This document shows positions 41,334 to 51,046 of a stretch of 64,000 bases of DNA, in pieces (within the stretch, counting starts at the first letter, position 1; the number at the start of each line of letters is the position of its first letter). The position numbers and the translations under genes were made by a program. This stretch comes from Chitinophagaceae bacterium (lineage in GTDB: Bacteria; Bacteroidota; Bacteroidia; Chitinophagales; Chitinophagaceae): assembly GCA_016710165.1 (NCBI GenBank), contig JADJLJ010000001.1:1674001-1738000 (forward strand), written 5' to 3'. The notes below the pieces were generated by a model, which was not told the DNA's origin, did no database searches, and saw nothing but the letters and a program-made list of their open reading frames with translations.

Positions 41334-41429
41334 GTTAATTGGTTAATCAGTTAATACGTTTATACGTCATAACTAATTAACGGATTAACCAATTAACGGA
41401 TTAACCGATTAACAGATTAACGGATTAAC
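41334..41429. repeat. GTTAATCCG-word cluster between MBL gene and rodA
   Basis: At least eight variants of the word ATTAACGGA/ATTAACCGA or its complement GTTAATTGG/GTTAATCAG occur within 95 bases, arranged with complementary copies at the left and direct copies at the right. A long imperfect hairpin is possible. Confidence 0.6.
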
Positions 41430-42777
41430 GCAACACCATCTGCCTGTCGGCATCCAGTTTTATCAGAATGAAAAGAAGAATGGTAAACGTGAGCAGGGAC
41501 GATCCTCCATAGCTCATCAGCGGAAGGGTGATACCGATCACGGGCGCCAGGCCAATGGTAACGCAGATATTTACCGACACATGGAAGAAAATGATACCTG
41601 CCACCGAATACGCATATACCCTGCTGAATGTACTTCGTTGCCGTTCCGCAATGCGGATGATACGTAATAAAAGGAAAAGGTAGATCAGCATCAGCGAGCC
41701 GCTGCCCCAGAAACCAAAGTTCTCCCCCACGGAAGTAAAGATAAAGTCGGTATGCTGCTCCGGCACAAAATCACCCTGTGTCTGGGTCCCTTTTAAAAAA
41801 CCCTTACCGGCAAAACCACCGGAACCGATTGCGATCTTCGACTGTTTAACATTATAATTCTGCTGCTCCGATTTTTTTTGTTTTGTTTTTGCTTCTTCGG
41901 TACCGGCCGATTCAACAACGGTCTTATCGGCAAACGGATTATCCACCCCTACCATGCTGAATATCCTGTCGGCCTGGTACTGTTTAAACACATGCTTGAA
42001 TGTAAAGGGTACCGCAAGGCCTACAAATGCCACACCAAAACCCCATGCAAATATGATGACCAGCAGCAAGCGGCTGTTTCGTCTTATCTGTCGCCGGTAA
42101 GCATAGATGGCCAGCAGTGCAATGACGGAAAAAGCGATCAGCAGGGTCTGGGTTCGGAATAAAAGCGACGCAACCAGCAATACCGCCATGGAAACGCCGG
42201 CGACCAGGTAACCCGGGGGCAATCCTTCCCGGTACATGGGGATCAAAAAAGAAAAGTAAACCAGTGCCAGCCCTGTTTCGCCCTGCAGAATGGAGAACAC
42301 GGCCGGCGTAAACGCGATGGCTGCAGCGATCAGTTGCGATTTTGGTTTTTCAAAATCGGTTTCCTGCTGCGATAAATACTTAGCCAGTGCCAGCGAAGTG
42401 AATATCTTGCATAGTTCCACCGGCTGCAGGTTCATGAACCCGAGCGGTATCCAGCTTTTGGAACCTTTTATCTCCTTGCCCACCACAAACGTTGCCAGGA
42501 TAAGTAATATGCCCACCAGGTAAGAGAGGTTGGATGTTGCAGTAAAAAGCTTGCTGTCGGTAAGCAGGATAAAAATGGCCAGCACCGCACAGGCAGCAAA
42601 AAAATACAATTGCTTGCTGTAGTTCTTTTTAAATCCCAGCAGGGTTTGAACAACATCATCGCTGCTCCGGTACTCTACCGAAAAAATACAAAGTATGCCG
42701 ATGGCCACCAGTATGGCATACAGCCACACCAGCACCCAGTCAATGCCTTTTGATATGGAAGGATTTTTTTGATACAT
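41425..42777 (-). CDS. rodA: Rod-shape SEDS peptidoglycan glycosyltransferase
   Basis: 450 residues with about ten membrane helices. SEDS features include SKSWIPLGFMNLQPVELCKI (the WIPLG...QPVE signature), GETGLALVYFSFL and the C-terminal INICVTIGLAPVIGITLPLM-like block (NICVTIGLAPVIGITLPLMS). It polymerises lipid II with the transpeptidase PBP2. It is the last gene of the mreB-mreC-mreD-mrdA-rodA operon. Compared with E. coli RodA it is longer by ~80 residues, mainly in a cytoplasmic loop around residues 260-310 (Lys/Gln-rich). Confidence 0.94.
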   Translation of the reverse strand: MYQKNPSISKGIDWVLVWLYAILVAIGILCIFSVEYRSSDDVVQTLLGFKKNYSKQLYFFAACAVLAIFILLTDSKLFTATSNLSYLVGILLILATFVVGKEIKGSKSWIPLGFMNLQPVELCKIFTSLALAKYLSQQETDFEKPKSQLIAAAIAFTPAVFSILQGETGLALVYFSFLIPMYREGLPPGYLVAGVSMAVLLVASLLFRTQTLLIAFSVIALLAIYAYRRQIRRNSRLLLVIIFAWGFGVAFVGLAVPFTFKHVFKQYQADRIFSMVGVDNPFADKTVVESAGTEEAKTKQKKSEQQNYNVKQSKIAIGSGGFAGKGFLKGTQTQGDFVPEQHTDFIFTSVGENFGFWGSGSLMLIYLFLLLRIIRIAERQRSTFSRVYAYSVAGIIFFHVSVNICVTIGLAPVIGITLPLMSYGGSSLLTFTILLFILIKLDADRQMVLR

Positions 42778-42786
42778 ACTTTTCGT

Positions 42787-42873
42787 AAGTCGTGAATCGT
42801 GAGTCGTCAGTCGTGAATCGTTGGTTGATGTTCTTTTGTTTTCAACTCACGACTGACGACTGACGACTCACGG
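42787..42873. repeat. GTCGTGA-word inverted cluster between mrdA and rodA
   Basis: Left arm 42787-42830 (AAGTCGTGAATCGTGAGTCG and more) and right arm 42843-42873 (CAACTCACGACTGACGACTG and more) are complementary word arrays with a T-rich loop. The cluster fills the whole spacer of two genes in one operon. Confidence 0.65.
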
Positions 42874-42874
42874 A

Positions 42875-45016
42875 TCAGGGCTCATTTTTAACTGAATCTT
42901 TTAATTCCGGTCTCTTTTTTTCGGCTGGCAATATCGCCTCGGTGTGGATGACCATTTTTTTATCCCCGCTGTCTTTTGCCGGTTTGTTCTTCTTTATTTC
43001 CTCTTTATCTTTCTTGATCTGGTCCAGGGCATCCTGTTCGTCTGCATCATCCACTTCCATCGTATCCTTTATCTGGCGGATATATCCTTTGGCCATCAGG
43101 TATGCCGAGTCTTTCGCATGAAGCAGGGAATCCAGGGTCTTCATCTCGGTGTAAACACGCGGGGGAATAAGGTTAAGGTTCGTGAATTTATCAACGATGG
43201 CCTGCCTGTTGGCAGCAATGGTATCGTTCAGGTACTTTTCGATCATCAGGCCAACAATCGGTGCGGCATAGGTACCTCCAAACCGCCCGCTGTTCTCCAC
43301 CACGCACATGATGGCGATCTTCGGATTATCCCGGGGAGCAAATCCGCAGAAGAAAGCATGGTTGGGTTGTTTCACTCCCTTGTAATAGTTCTCAACGGTA
43401 CCGGTCTTGCCACAAATGGCAATGCCCGGAACTTTTGCACCGGCACCCGTACCTCCATCCACCACGGCCTGCATGCCATCGTGCACCACTTCAAACACCG
43501 TGTCGGGTATATCCATGGCACTGTGCTTTTCCCTGAACTTCGATAACATGTCGAAATTATCCCCGCCTTCAATAGAATCAACGAGGTGCGGGATCTTATA
43601 CCAGCCTTTGTTGGCGATGTAAGCCATTTCGTTTGCTACCTGAATGGGAGTAACATCCACCTCTCCCTGCCCGATACTCACCGAGCGGAAGTTGCAGTAA
43701 TTCCACCTGCCTTCGCCATAGGTTTTATTATACAAAGCAGGTGATGGAACAAGGCCCGGCTTTTCGGAAGGCACATCTATACCCAGTTTATGCCCAAGGC
43801 CAAAGGCATACATATACTGGTCCCATTTGGCAAGGCTGCTGTCCTGGCTCGGGTACTTCGGGTTTGTGATCACCCGTTGCATGACGGTGGCAAAATAGGT
43901 ATTGTCAGACATACGGATGGCATTCCGCAGATCGAAAGTGCCAATATCCAGGCACTTCATGGGCCTGCCGCCACCGCAACCGTAAAAAGCGCCGGAACAG
44001 GTAACACGGAAATCGGTTGAGATCACTCCTTCATGCAGCCCGATAAGCGCCTGCAAGGTTTTGAATGTAGAGCCGGGAGAATACGTAGCGCTTACCGAAC
44101 GGTTGAACAATGGCCTGGCCGGGCTCAGTAATAATTCGGCAAAATGTTTTTTTCTTTCGGCACCCGTCAAAAGTTTTGGTTTGTAGGTGGGGCTGCTCAC
44201 CATGCAGATTATGCCTCCGGTCCTGGGATCAACAGCCACAATGGAACCCAGTTTGTTCTCCATCAGTTTCTCCCCCAATGCCTGCAGCTCTATGTCAATT
44301 GATGTGAACATGTTCTGCCCGGCAACGGCCGCTGTATCAAACTTGCCGTTTTCGAGCCGCTCGGTGAGCCGGTTCTTATTGTCTCTTTTCCAGAACTCGA
44401 TACCCCGTTGCCCCATCAGCACTTTTTCATAGGTCCTTTCCAATCCTGCTTTGCCGATATAGTCGCCCATAACATACCCCTGGTATTTCGGGTTCTTTAA
44501 AATATTGGAGTCCACTTCACCCAGGTAACCAAGGATGTTTCCTCCGGCATCATAGGGATAATCCCTTACCGAACGTTCCTGCAGGTAATAACCGGGGGCC
44601 AGTTTATACATGATCTCATTGAGCTTGGCCATTTTTTCATTGCTGAGCAATGGTTCGAAAATGGATGCCCGGTAACTTTTATTTTTAATGATGGCGGTGA
44701 TGATCCGCTTCCTGAATTCTGACGTATCGATATCTAATATCCTGCAAAGGGTCATCGTATCCGTGCCCTTGATCTTCCCGGGAGTCACCATCAGGTCGTA
44801 GATGACCGTATTCTGGAGAATAGATCTTCCTTTCCGGTCGTACACGATCCCCCGGTCGGGGTAGATCACTTTGCGGAAAGTGCCCTGGTCATCGGCCTGT
44901 ATGCGGTACTTGGTGGAAAACAACTGCAGGTTCACCAGTTGTAAAAGAATGATGACAAACATGCCGATGAACACCAGCATGATCACATTCTTCCTTGATT
45001 GATTAAATACGGGCAC
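42875..45016 (-). CDS. mrdA: Penicillin-binding protein 2 (elongasome transpeptidase)
   Basis: 713 residues. One N-terminal membrane helix (VIMLVFIGMFVIILLQLVNL), then the pedestal domain and the transpeptidase with all motifs: SATYSPGSTFKTL (Ser-x-x-Lys), RMSDNTYF (SxN) and ICGKTGTVENY (KTG). It crosslinks peptidoglycan during elongation together with RodA. The C-terminal ~80 residues are a Lys/Glu/Asp-rich tail (DQIKKDKEEIKKNKPAK) beyond the catalytic domain, unusual in length. It lies between mreD and rodA in one operon. Confidence 0.95.
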   Translation of the reverse strand: MPVFNQSRKNVIMLVFIGMFVIILLQLVNLQLFSTKYRIQADDQGTFRKVIYPDRGIVYDRKGRSILQNTVIYDLMVTPGKIKGTDTMTLCRILDIDTSEFRKRIITAIIKNKSYRASIFEPLLSNEKMAKLNEIMYKLAPGYYLQERSVRDYPYDAGGNILGYLGEVDSNILKNPKYQGYVMGDYIGKAGLERTYEKVLMGQRGIEFWKRDNKNRLTERLENGKFDTAAVAGQNMFTSIDIELQALGEKLMENKLGSIVAVDPRTGGIICMVSSPTYKPKLLTGAERKKHFAELLLSPARPLFNRSVSATYSPGSTFKTLQALIGLHEGVISTDFRVTCSGAFYGCGGGRPMKCLDIGTFDLRNAIRMSDNTYFATVMQRVITNPKYPSQDSSLAKWDQYMYAFGLGHKLGIDVPSEKPGLVPSPALYNKTYGEGRWNYCNFRSVSIGQGEVDVTPIQVANEMAYIANKGWYKIPHLVDSIEGGDNFDMLSKFREKHSAMDIPDTVFEVVHDGMQAVVDGGTGAGAKVPGIAICGKTGTVENYYKGVKQPNHAFFCGFAPRDNPKIAIMCVVENSGRFGGTYAAPIVGLMIEKYLNDTIAANRQAIVDKFTNLNLIPPRVYTEMKTLDSLLHAKDSAYLMAKGYIRQIKDTMEVDDADEQDALDQIKKDKEEIKKNKPAKDSGDKKMVIHTEAILPAEKKRPELKDSVKNEP

Positions 45017-45067
45017 TTCTGTTTATGTTTTGAAGATCATTTTTCTTTATGCTGACTGAACCCGCTG

Positions 45068-45601
45068 CTATGCCGTGTTGGTCCGGAAGGATTGCTTACG
45101 GGCGAACAACAATTCAGTTACCAGTATCAACAGCAAACTGATGGCTGTTGACAACAGGGTCTTTAAAATAAAATACCAGATATTCCCAAACTGCCAGGCT
45201 TCCAGCAAAAACAACCAGCCATGATGGATCAGCGTAAGCACACCCACGAAAATGAAATAGGGTAAAAAACCTCCCATGCTTTTAAAGGAAGGTTCTTCGT
45301 AATTGGTATCAGCCCCTTCCTGCGGAATGAGGAGGTTTACCAGGAAAGGACGGATATACGCGATGAGCACACAGGCCGCCGTATGAAAGCCGGGATGGTG
45401 ACGGAAACTGTCCAGGGTAAATCCCAGCGCAAAGGCGATCAGCATCTGCCAGGTACGCTTCATGCGGAAAGGCAGCCACAGGATGAACAGGAAATAGATA
45501 TAGGGGGTTACCATCTGGTGCAGGTGGATCTTATCCAGTACATACACCTGTACCAGGATGAAGAGTGCGAACCGGACAATATTTCTTACCAGTGTATTCA
45601 T
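45068..45601 (-). CDS. mreD: Rod shape-determining membrane protein MreD
   Basis: 177 residues with five or six membrane helices (FALFILVQVYVL, TPYIYFLFILWLPF, AFALGFTLDSFRHHPGFHTA). The LDSFRHHPGFH block and the position between mreC and PBP2 identify it, as MreD is poorly conserved in sequence. It helps link MreB filaments to the periplasmic synthases. Start ATG 45601 is eight bases after the mreC stop. Confidence 0.88.
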   Translation of the reverse strand: MNTLVRNIVRFALFILVQVYVLDKIHLHQMVTPYIYFLFILWLPFRMKRTWQMLIAFALGFTLDSFRHHPGFHTAACVLIAYIRPFLVNLLIPQEGADTNYEEPSFKSMGGFLPYFIFVGVLTLIHHGWLFLLEAWQFGNIWYFILKTLLSTAISLLLILVTELLFARKQSFRTNTA

Positions 45602-45608
45602 GGGCTGA

Positions 45609-46466
45609 TTACTGGTTTTTATTCTTTACGTTATCCAACATGTCTTTTATATTTTCTGCCTGTTTGTTCTCTATCACATAAACATATTCCAGGTTATAAA
45701 AATTGGCTGCCGAGCGGAATTTTATCAGGTAGTTGCTGCTGCTTTTTTCCGGAATGGCCTCCAGCACCGACCCGACCATCATGCCCCTGGGAAAACTGGT
45801 ACTGAATCCGCTGGAAATAATGGTATCTCCTTTTGCAACTTTTGCACTCTTTGCAATGCCGGTCAGGGAAATGATGTTTGGGGTCTTCCCGTCCCAGTTC
45901 AGTGTCCCCGTCTCGCCTCCCTTTAATAATTTACCGCTGATGCGGCTATCCTTATGCAACAGGCTCATCACAACGGCAAAGTCCTTGCTTACGTCTGTTA
46001 TCACACCCACCACCCCGCTGTTGGGATCAATAACGCCCATCCCGATCTTTACCTGTTGTGCCAGTCCCCGGCTTAATACAAGGTAGTTGTTTTGTGCGGC
46101 CACAGAATTGTAAACCACTTTGGCCGGGTAATACCGGTATTTGCGGTATCCTTCTATGGAATCAACCTTCAACGAATCAATAAATACCTTTGCCGTGGTG
46201 TCGGGCAGTTCAAAATCGGCTTTTAGTTTATTATACAGTTTGGCATTGGCCTTCACCAGGGAGTCATTGGTCTTTTTAAGCTGAAAATAATATTCCACCC
46301 GGCTGAACTGTTTATTTACCTTCCCCGTAAGCTGGTTGCTGGCACTGCTGAATATGGCATTGTGATAACGGCTGTAGTGAACGATCAGATAAATGCTGAA
46401 TACCTGCAGAAAAAGGAATAAGAGAAGATTGAAATAACGGCGGATGAAAAGGAAGATATTACGCAC
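45609..46466 (-). CDS. mreC: Rod shape-determining protein MreC
   Basis: 285 residues. A short cytoplasmic start, one membrane helix (LLLFLFLQVFSIYLIV), a coiled coil (about 55-90), and the periplasmic beta domain with AKVVYNSVAAQNNYLVLSRG and DPNSGVVGVITDVSKDFAVV, the MreC fold. It binds PBP2 and organises the elongasome. It follows mreB after 120 bases, filled with an inverted AAGTAAAT-type word cluster, and is followed closely by mreD. Confidence 0.93.
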   Translation of the reverse strand: MRNIFLFIRRYFNLLLFLFLQVFSIYLIVHYSRYHNAIFSSASNQLTGKVNKQFSRVEYYFQLKKTNDSLVKANAKLYNKLKADFELPDTTAKVFIDSLKVDSIEGYRKYRYYPAKVVYNSVAAQNNYLVLSRGLAQQVKIGMGVIDPNSGVVGVITDVSKDFAVVMSLLHKDSRISGKLLKGGETGTLNWDGKTPNIISLTGIAKSAKVAKGDTIISSGFSTSFPRGMMVGSVLEAIPEKSSSNYLIKFRSAANFYNLEYVYVIENKQAENIKDMLDNVKNKNQ

Positions 46467-46478
46467 AGTCCAGGTTTA

Positions 46479-46581
46479 TAAAGTATATGAAGTAAATAAG
46501 TATTTATGCAAATAAGTTTGATGAAAACCGGACATGACTTTACTTTATTTACTCCTTTACTTTATATACCCTATTTACTTA
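46479..46581. repeat. AAGTAAATA-word inverted cluster between mreB and mreC
   Basis: Left arm 46479-46517 (TAAAGTATATGAAGTAAATA and more) and right arm 46537-46581 (ACTTTACTTTATTTACTCCT and more) are imperfect complements of repeated AAGTAAAT words around a short GC-richer loop. Confidence 0.55.
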
Positions 46582-46587
46582 CGGAAA

Positions 46588-47613
46588 TCATCTCATCACG
46601 AACGGATAGCGGTCATAATGCTTCAAGGCAATGCCTGTTCCCCTTACCACACTCTTCAATGGATCGTCTGCCACATGAACCGGGAGCTTGATCTTTGCAT
46701 TCAGTCTTTTATCCAGTCCCCGCAACAAAGCGCCACCACCTGTTATATATAATCCCCGGCGGTAAATATCGGATGCCAGTTCCGGAGGGGTTGTTTCCAG
46801 GGCCTTCAGGATGGCTTCTTCAATTTTGAATATGCTTTTATCCAGTGCTTCGGCCACTTCCTGGTAGCTTACCATCACCTGCTTGGGAATGCCGGTAACC
46901 AGGTCACGGCCATTAACCGGTATATCATCCGGCGGATTATCCAGGTCTTTCATGGCAGCGCCAACCTGTATCTTGATCTGTTCTGCGGTACGTTCCCCGA
47001 TCAGCAGGCTGTGGTAGCGCCGGAGTGCTTCCATGATGTCGGCAGTGAATTCATCACCGGCAATACGGATACTCTGGTCGCACACGATACCGGCCAGCGC
47101 AATTACGGTTATCCCCGTAGTACCGCCGCCAATATCAATGATCATGTTTCCAACGGGCTCTTCCACATCAATGCCGATACCCAAGGCTGCAGCCATGGGC
47201 TCATGGATCAGGTACACTTCCTTGGCGCCGGCCTGTTCGGCACTATCCCGTACGGCACGCTTTTCCACTTCGGTGATGCTGCTGGGAATGCAGATCATCA
47301 TACGCCAGCTTGGGGCAAAAAGGGGTTTCTTGGGGTAGATCAGTTTTATCATTTCCCGGATCATCAGTTCGGCAGCGTTAAAGTCGGCGATAACGCCGTC
47401 TTTCAGCGGCCGTACGGTCCGGATGCTTTCATGGGTCTTTTCATGCATCATCAGGGCTTTTTTACCCACGGCTAAAATGTTCTTCGGGTTATTCCGGTCA
47501 AGCGCCACAATGGATGGTTCATTTACCACGATCTCGTCGTTGTGGATTATCAGGGTATTGGCGGTTCCCAGGTCAATCGCGATCTCCTGGGTAAAAAAAT
47601 TAAAAAGGCCCAT
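46588..47613 (-). CDS. mreB: Rod shape-determining actin homologue MreB
   Basis: 341 residues, standard. Actin-fold motifs: AIDLGTANTLI (phosphate 1), MIDIGGGTTGITVIAL (phosphate 2), ITGGGALLRGLDKRL (adenosine). The N-terminal FFTQEIAID start and AMAALGIGIDVEEP are typical. It polymerises along the membrane and guides cell-wall synthesis. It is the first gene of the operon that runs to rodA; a TTTG-type -7 element lies at about 47650 on the minus strand. The order mreB-mreC-mreD-mrdA-rodA is complete and unbroken. Confidence 0.97.
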   Translation of the reverse strand: MGLFNFFTQEIAIDLGTANTLIIHNDEIVVNEPSIVALDRNNPKNILAVGKKALMMHEKTHESIRTVRPLKDGVIADFNAAELMIREMIKLIYPKKPLFAPSWRMMICIPSSITEVEKRAVRDSAEQAGAKEVYLIHEPMAAALGIGIDVEEPVGNMIIDIGGGTTGITVIALAGIVCDQSIRIAGDEFTADIMEALRRYHSLLIGERTAEQIKIQVGAAMKDLDNPPDDIPVNGRDLVTGIPKQVMVSYQEVAEALDKSIFKIEEAILKALETTPPELASDIYRRGLYITGGGALLRGLDKRLNAKIKLPVHVADDPLKSVVRGTGIALKHYDRYPFVMR

Positions 47614-47796
47614 ATTGGTGTGTGTGAAAAAGGATTTTAATCAATGCAGGCAAAGTTGGTGGAAAATATTTGAAATAACAACGGCAAACCCTTTATTTTT
47701 CAACATTTACAAGAAAGTTGTGAATTGCCGTACCGGGCATAAACCCCGCGACAGAAGAAGCATGGAATGCGGGAGAAAGAAACGTTGAAAACCGTG

Positions 47797-49083
47797 TTAC
47801 CCGTTTTTGAATTCATACCCGATATCCGGGCGGTAATACATCTTTTCAAAAAATAATTGTTCCATCACATAATTTGATTGCTCCACCGCTTCGGTGATAT
47901 TATCGCCGAATGATGTTACCGCCAGTATCCTTCCGCCGTTGGTCAGGATCTTATCGCCTTCTTTGATTGTTCCGCACTGGAAAATAATGGTATGCTCAAT
48001 TTCCATCTCCGCCAGCCCGGTAATTTCTTTTCCCTTTTCGTAATCACCGGGATAGCCCCCGCTTACGGCCACCACCGTGGCGGCAGACCGGTCTTCGGTC
48101 TCAATGCGCACTTTATCCAGTTTTTGCTCTGCCACCGCCACCAGTATTTCCACCAGGTCATTTTTTATCCGGGGGATCACCACTTCTGTTTCGGGATCGC
48201 CCATGCGGCAGTTGTATTCAATAACACCGGGCTCACCATTGTCGTTCATCAGCCCGAAGAAAATAAATCCCTTGTAATCCAGTTTTTCTTTTTTAAGCCC
48301 CGCAATGGTTGGCTCAATTATCTTCTTCTTTACTTTTCCCAAAAAAGCATCATTCACAAAAGGCAGGGGACTTACGGCTCCCATACCGCCGGTATTGAGA
48401 CCGGTGTCGCCCACGCCCACCCGCTTATAATCTTTTGCTTCCGGCAGCAGCACATAATTCTCCCCGTCGGTCAGAACAAAAACACTCAGTTCTATTCCCT
48501 TTAAGAATTCTTCTATCACCACTTTTTTTCCTGCCTCCCCGAATTTTGAACGGTACAGCATCAGTTCAAACTCGGAAGTTGCTTCCAGGTGGTTCTGGCA
48601 TATCAGTACCCCTTTGCCGGCTGCCAGCCCGTCGGCCTTTAAAACGATGGGCAGCGAATGGGATTTGATGTAATTCACCCCCTCCATATAATTATCTGCA
48701 TTGAATTCGGCGTACGCTGCGGTAGGAATGCCATGCCTCGTCATGAAAGCTTTTGCAAATGCCTTGCTTCCCTCCAGCTGTGCCGCTTCTTTGGAAGGAC
48801 CAATGACTTTGATATTCTCAAGCCCGGGCCGGTTCTTAAAAAAATCGTAGATGCCTTTGACCAGGGGATCTTCGGGCCCGACCAACACAATACTGATCGC
48901 ATGTTCCTTACAGGCTGCGGCCAACGCTTCAAAATCGGTTACGGCAATGGGCAGGTTGGTGCCGCAGGAAGCCGTACCTGCATTACCCGGCGCTATGAAC
49001 AAACCATCGCACAAAGGGCTTTGTTTCATTTTCCAGGCCAGTGCATGTTCCCTGCCTCCCGAACCAATTAAGAGAATATTCAT
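47797..49083 (-). CDS. purD: Phosphoribosylamine-glycine ligase
   Basis: 428 residues. The N-terminal IGSGGREHALAWKM and GPEDPLVKGIYDFF segments and the ATP-grasp core IVLKADGLAAGKGVLI are signatures of PurD, which makes GAR in purine synthesis. The metal/ATP site continues in GMGAVSPLPF and YNCRMGDPETEVVIPR. Complete length. It lies alone on the minus strand upstream of mreB with a 180-base spacer, so no operon with purine genes is seen. Confidence 0.97.
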   Translation of the reverse strand: MNILLIGSGGREHALAWKMKQSPLCDGLFIAPGNAGTASCGTNLPIAVTDFEALAAACKEHAISIVLVGPEDPLVKGIYDFFKNRPGLENIKVIGPSKEAAQLEGSKAFAKAFMTRHGIPTAAYAEFNADNYMEGVNYIKSHSLPIVLKADGLAAGKGVLICQNHLEATSEFELMLYRSKFGEAGKKVVIEEFLKGIELSVFVLTDGENYVLLPEAKDYKRVGVGDTGLNTGGMGAVSPLPFVNDAFLGKVKKKIIEPTIAGLKKEKLDYKGFIFFGLMNDNGEPGVIEYNCRMGDPETEVVIPRIKNDLVEILVAVAEQKLDKVRIETEDRSAATVVAVSGGYPGDYEKGKEITGLAEMEIEHTIIFQCGTIKEGDKILTNGGRILAVTSFGDNITEAVEQSNYVMEQLFFEKMYYRPDIGYEFKNG

Positions 49084-49297
49084 CGGTGATCTGAATTTTG
49101 GATAAGCCTGAACTTTAGGATTGCGAATTTAAAATTATGACAGCGTATTTCAATATATATTTTTATGAACGGCACCGGGCTGCATGTCTTTCTGAACGCT
49201 TCCTTAAAAAATAGGGATGTTCAAATTGACTGTTCTAAACATAATTTCACTATTTTGGACTAATAAACCAACTAACAAGCATCTAAAAACTTCATTT

Positions 49298-50968
49298 ATG
49301 ACAGATCAGATAAAAACAGGCAAACACCCCCGGGCACTGTATGTTTTATTTTTTACAGAGATGTGGGAACGCTTTGCTTATTATTTAATGGTAGGGATCT
49401 TACTTCTTTACATGATCGACACCAAAACCGGTGGCAAAGGCTTTGATGAGAAGATAGGCGCTGATATTGTAGGAAGTTTCATCGCATTGGTTTATTTAAC
49501 GCCATTCCTGGGTGGCCTGATCGCCGACAGGTATCTCGGCTACATAAAATCCATTTTTTTAGGCGGAAGCCTGATGGCAGCAGGCTATATAGGTTTGTCC
49601 TTACCCGGCAACACCGCCATGTTCATATCCTTATCGCTGGTCATTGTGGGCAATGGCTTTTTTAAACCCAATATCTCTACCCTGCTGGGAAATATCTATA
49701 ACCGGGAAGACCTGAAACCCCTGAAGGATAATGCCTACAATATCTTTTACATGGGCATCAATATCGGGGCCTTTGTCTGCAATTTTGTGGCCGCTTACCT
49801 GCGTAACAAGTACGGATGGGGATGGGCATTTTCTGCTGCCGGTGTTGGCCTGATCATAGGACTGATCTTTTTGGCAAGCAACCTTAAATCCGTACGGGTT
49901 GGTGATGTTAAAAAACCTGCTCAAAAAGAAGATATGTCCATTGCCCAGGTTTTGGGTTATGTTTTTTTACCCGCAATTATAGCCGCTGTTATTGGCTGGT
50001 TCTTACCGTTGATGGTATTTGGGACCACCGTGATGGGCACCCAGGCAAATGATGCATTCATATTTGCCTGTCTGCCCATCATTGCGTTCTATATCTCACT
50101 GTGGGTAAAGGCAACAGGTTCCGATAAAAAAGCCATTGGCTCCCTGTTGTTCATTTTTGCCATTGCCATTGCGTTCTGGACGATCTACAACCAAAATGCA
50201 ACCGGCCTTACCTTATGGGCCGAAAAACATACCGACCGGGTTGCATCTGAAACTACGGCGGGTATAACCGGGGCATTATTTCCGATGCAGGAAGTATCGG
50301 ACACTCCCCGGATGGTAAATAAGGTAAATGAATATTTTGTAGATGTGAAAGATGCCGAAGGAAAAGCTGTGCAGGTAATGGGCCCCGATCCGTATTTCAA
50401 CAACGTACCAAAAGACCAATGGCCCGGGGGAAAATCGGTGAAACTTACGAATACCGAATTGTTCCAGTCGATCAATCCTTTATTCATTGTTCTGCTTACG
50501 CTGGTATTTGTACCGTTGTTTGACTACCTGCGAAAAAAAGGAAAAGAACCAACCACGGCATCCAAGTTCGGGATGGCTATGTTCATATCCGGTCTTTCGG
50601 CATTGGTAATGGTCTTTGCAGTGATGTCTGTGCCATCCATCTATTTGTACAAAGCTTCTCCGCTGTGGCTTTGGGGCACCTATTTTGTGTTTACCATCAG
50701 TGAAATATTCTTAAGCCCCATCGGTTTATCATTTGTATCAAAACTTGCGCCGGCAAGGTTGACCGCCCTGATGATGGGAGGATGGTTTCTGTCAACTTCC
50801 ATCGGCGGAAAAGTGGCGGGTGTGATGACGGGTTTCTGGGATGACTTTACCGACAAAAAAATGTTCTTTCTTATTTTAGTGATCGCCGCATTCATCGGCG
50901 GCATCCTGATCTATTCAAAATTAAAATCACTGAACCAGATCGTACGGGAAAGAACCGGTTCTGATTAA
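49298..50968 (+). CDS. POT-family proton-coupled peptide transporter
   Basis: 556 residues from ATG 49298, 27 codons after an earlier in-frame ATG in AT-rich non-coding sequence. Twelve or more membrane helices; the POT motif EMWERFAYYLMVGILLLYM (ExxERFxYY) binds protons and peptide, and FYMGINIGAFVCNFVAAYLR is also characteristic. It imports di- and tripeptides with H+. First of three tandem peptide transporters; a terminator separates it from the OPT gene, so each has its own transcript. Confidence 0.93.
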   Translation: MTDQIKTGKHPRALYVLFFTEMWERFAYYLMVGILLLYMIDTKTGGKGFDEKIGADIVGSFIALVYLTPFLGGLIADRYLGYIKSIFLGGSLMAAGYIGLSLPGNTAMFISLSLVIVGNGFFKPNISTLLGNIYNREDLKPLKDNAYNIFYMGINIGAFVCNFVAAYLRNKYGWGWAFSAAGVGLIIGLIFLASNLKSVRVGDVKKPAQKEDMSIAQVLGYVFLPAIIAAVIGWFLPLMVFGTTVMGTQANDAFIFACLPIIAFYISLWVKATGSDKKAIGSLLFIFAIAIAFWTIYNQNATGLTLWAEKHTDRVASETTAGITGALFPMQEVSDTPRMVNKVNEYFVDVKDAEGKAVQVMGPDPYFNNVPKDQWPGGKSVKLTNTELFQSINPLFIVLLTLVFVPLFDYLRKKGKEPTTASKFGMAMFISGLSALVMVFAVMSVPSIYLYKASPLWLWGTYFVFTISEIFLSPIGLSFVSKLAPARLTALMMGGWFLSTSIGGKVAGVMTGFWDDFTDKKMFFLILVIAAFIGGILIYSKLKSLNQIVRERTGSD

Positions 50969-50987
50969 AATACGCACTTCAGTTAAA

Positions 50988-51016
50988 GGCGGTACATCTT
51001 CTGTATCGCCTTTTTT
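50988..51016 (+). terminator. Terminator after the first POT gene
   Basis: Stem GGCGGTAC (50988-50995) / GTATCGCC (51003-51010) with one wobble pair, then TTTTTT. The tail CGCCTTTTTTATTTATCTT is nearly the same as at the next terminator. Confidence 0.75.
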
Positions 51017-51046
51017 ATTTATCTTACTTTTTTAAAACCAACTGCC

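Noticed and set aside
41334..41429. CRISPR array from the repeated ATTAAC words
   Set aside because: Words are only 7-9 bases, partly inverted, with no unique spacers of constant length and no cas genes.
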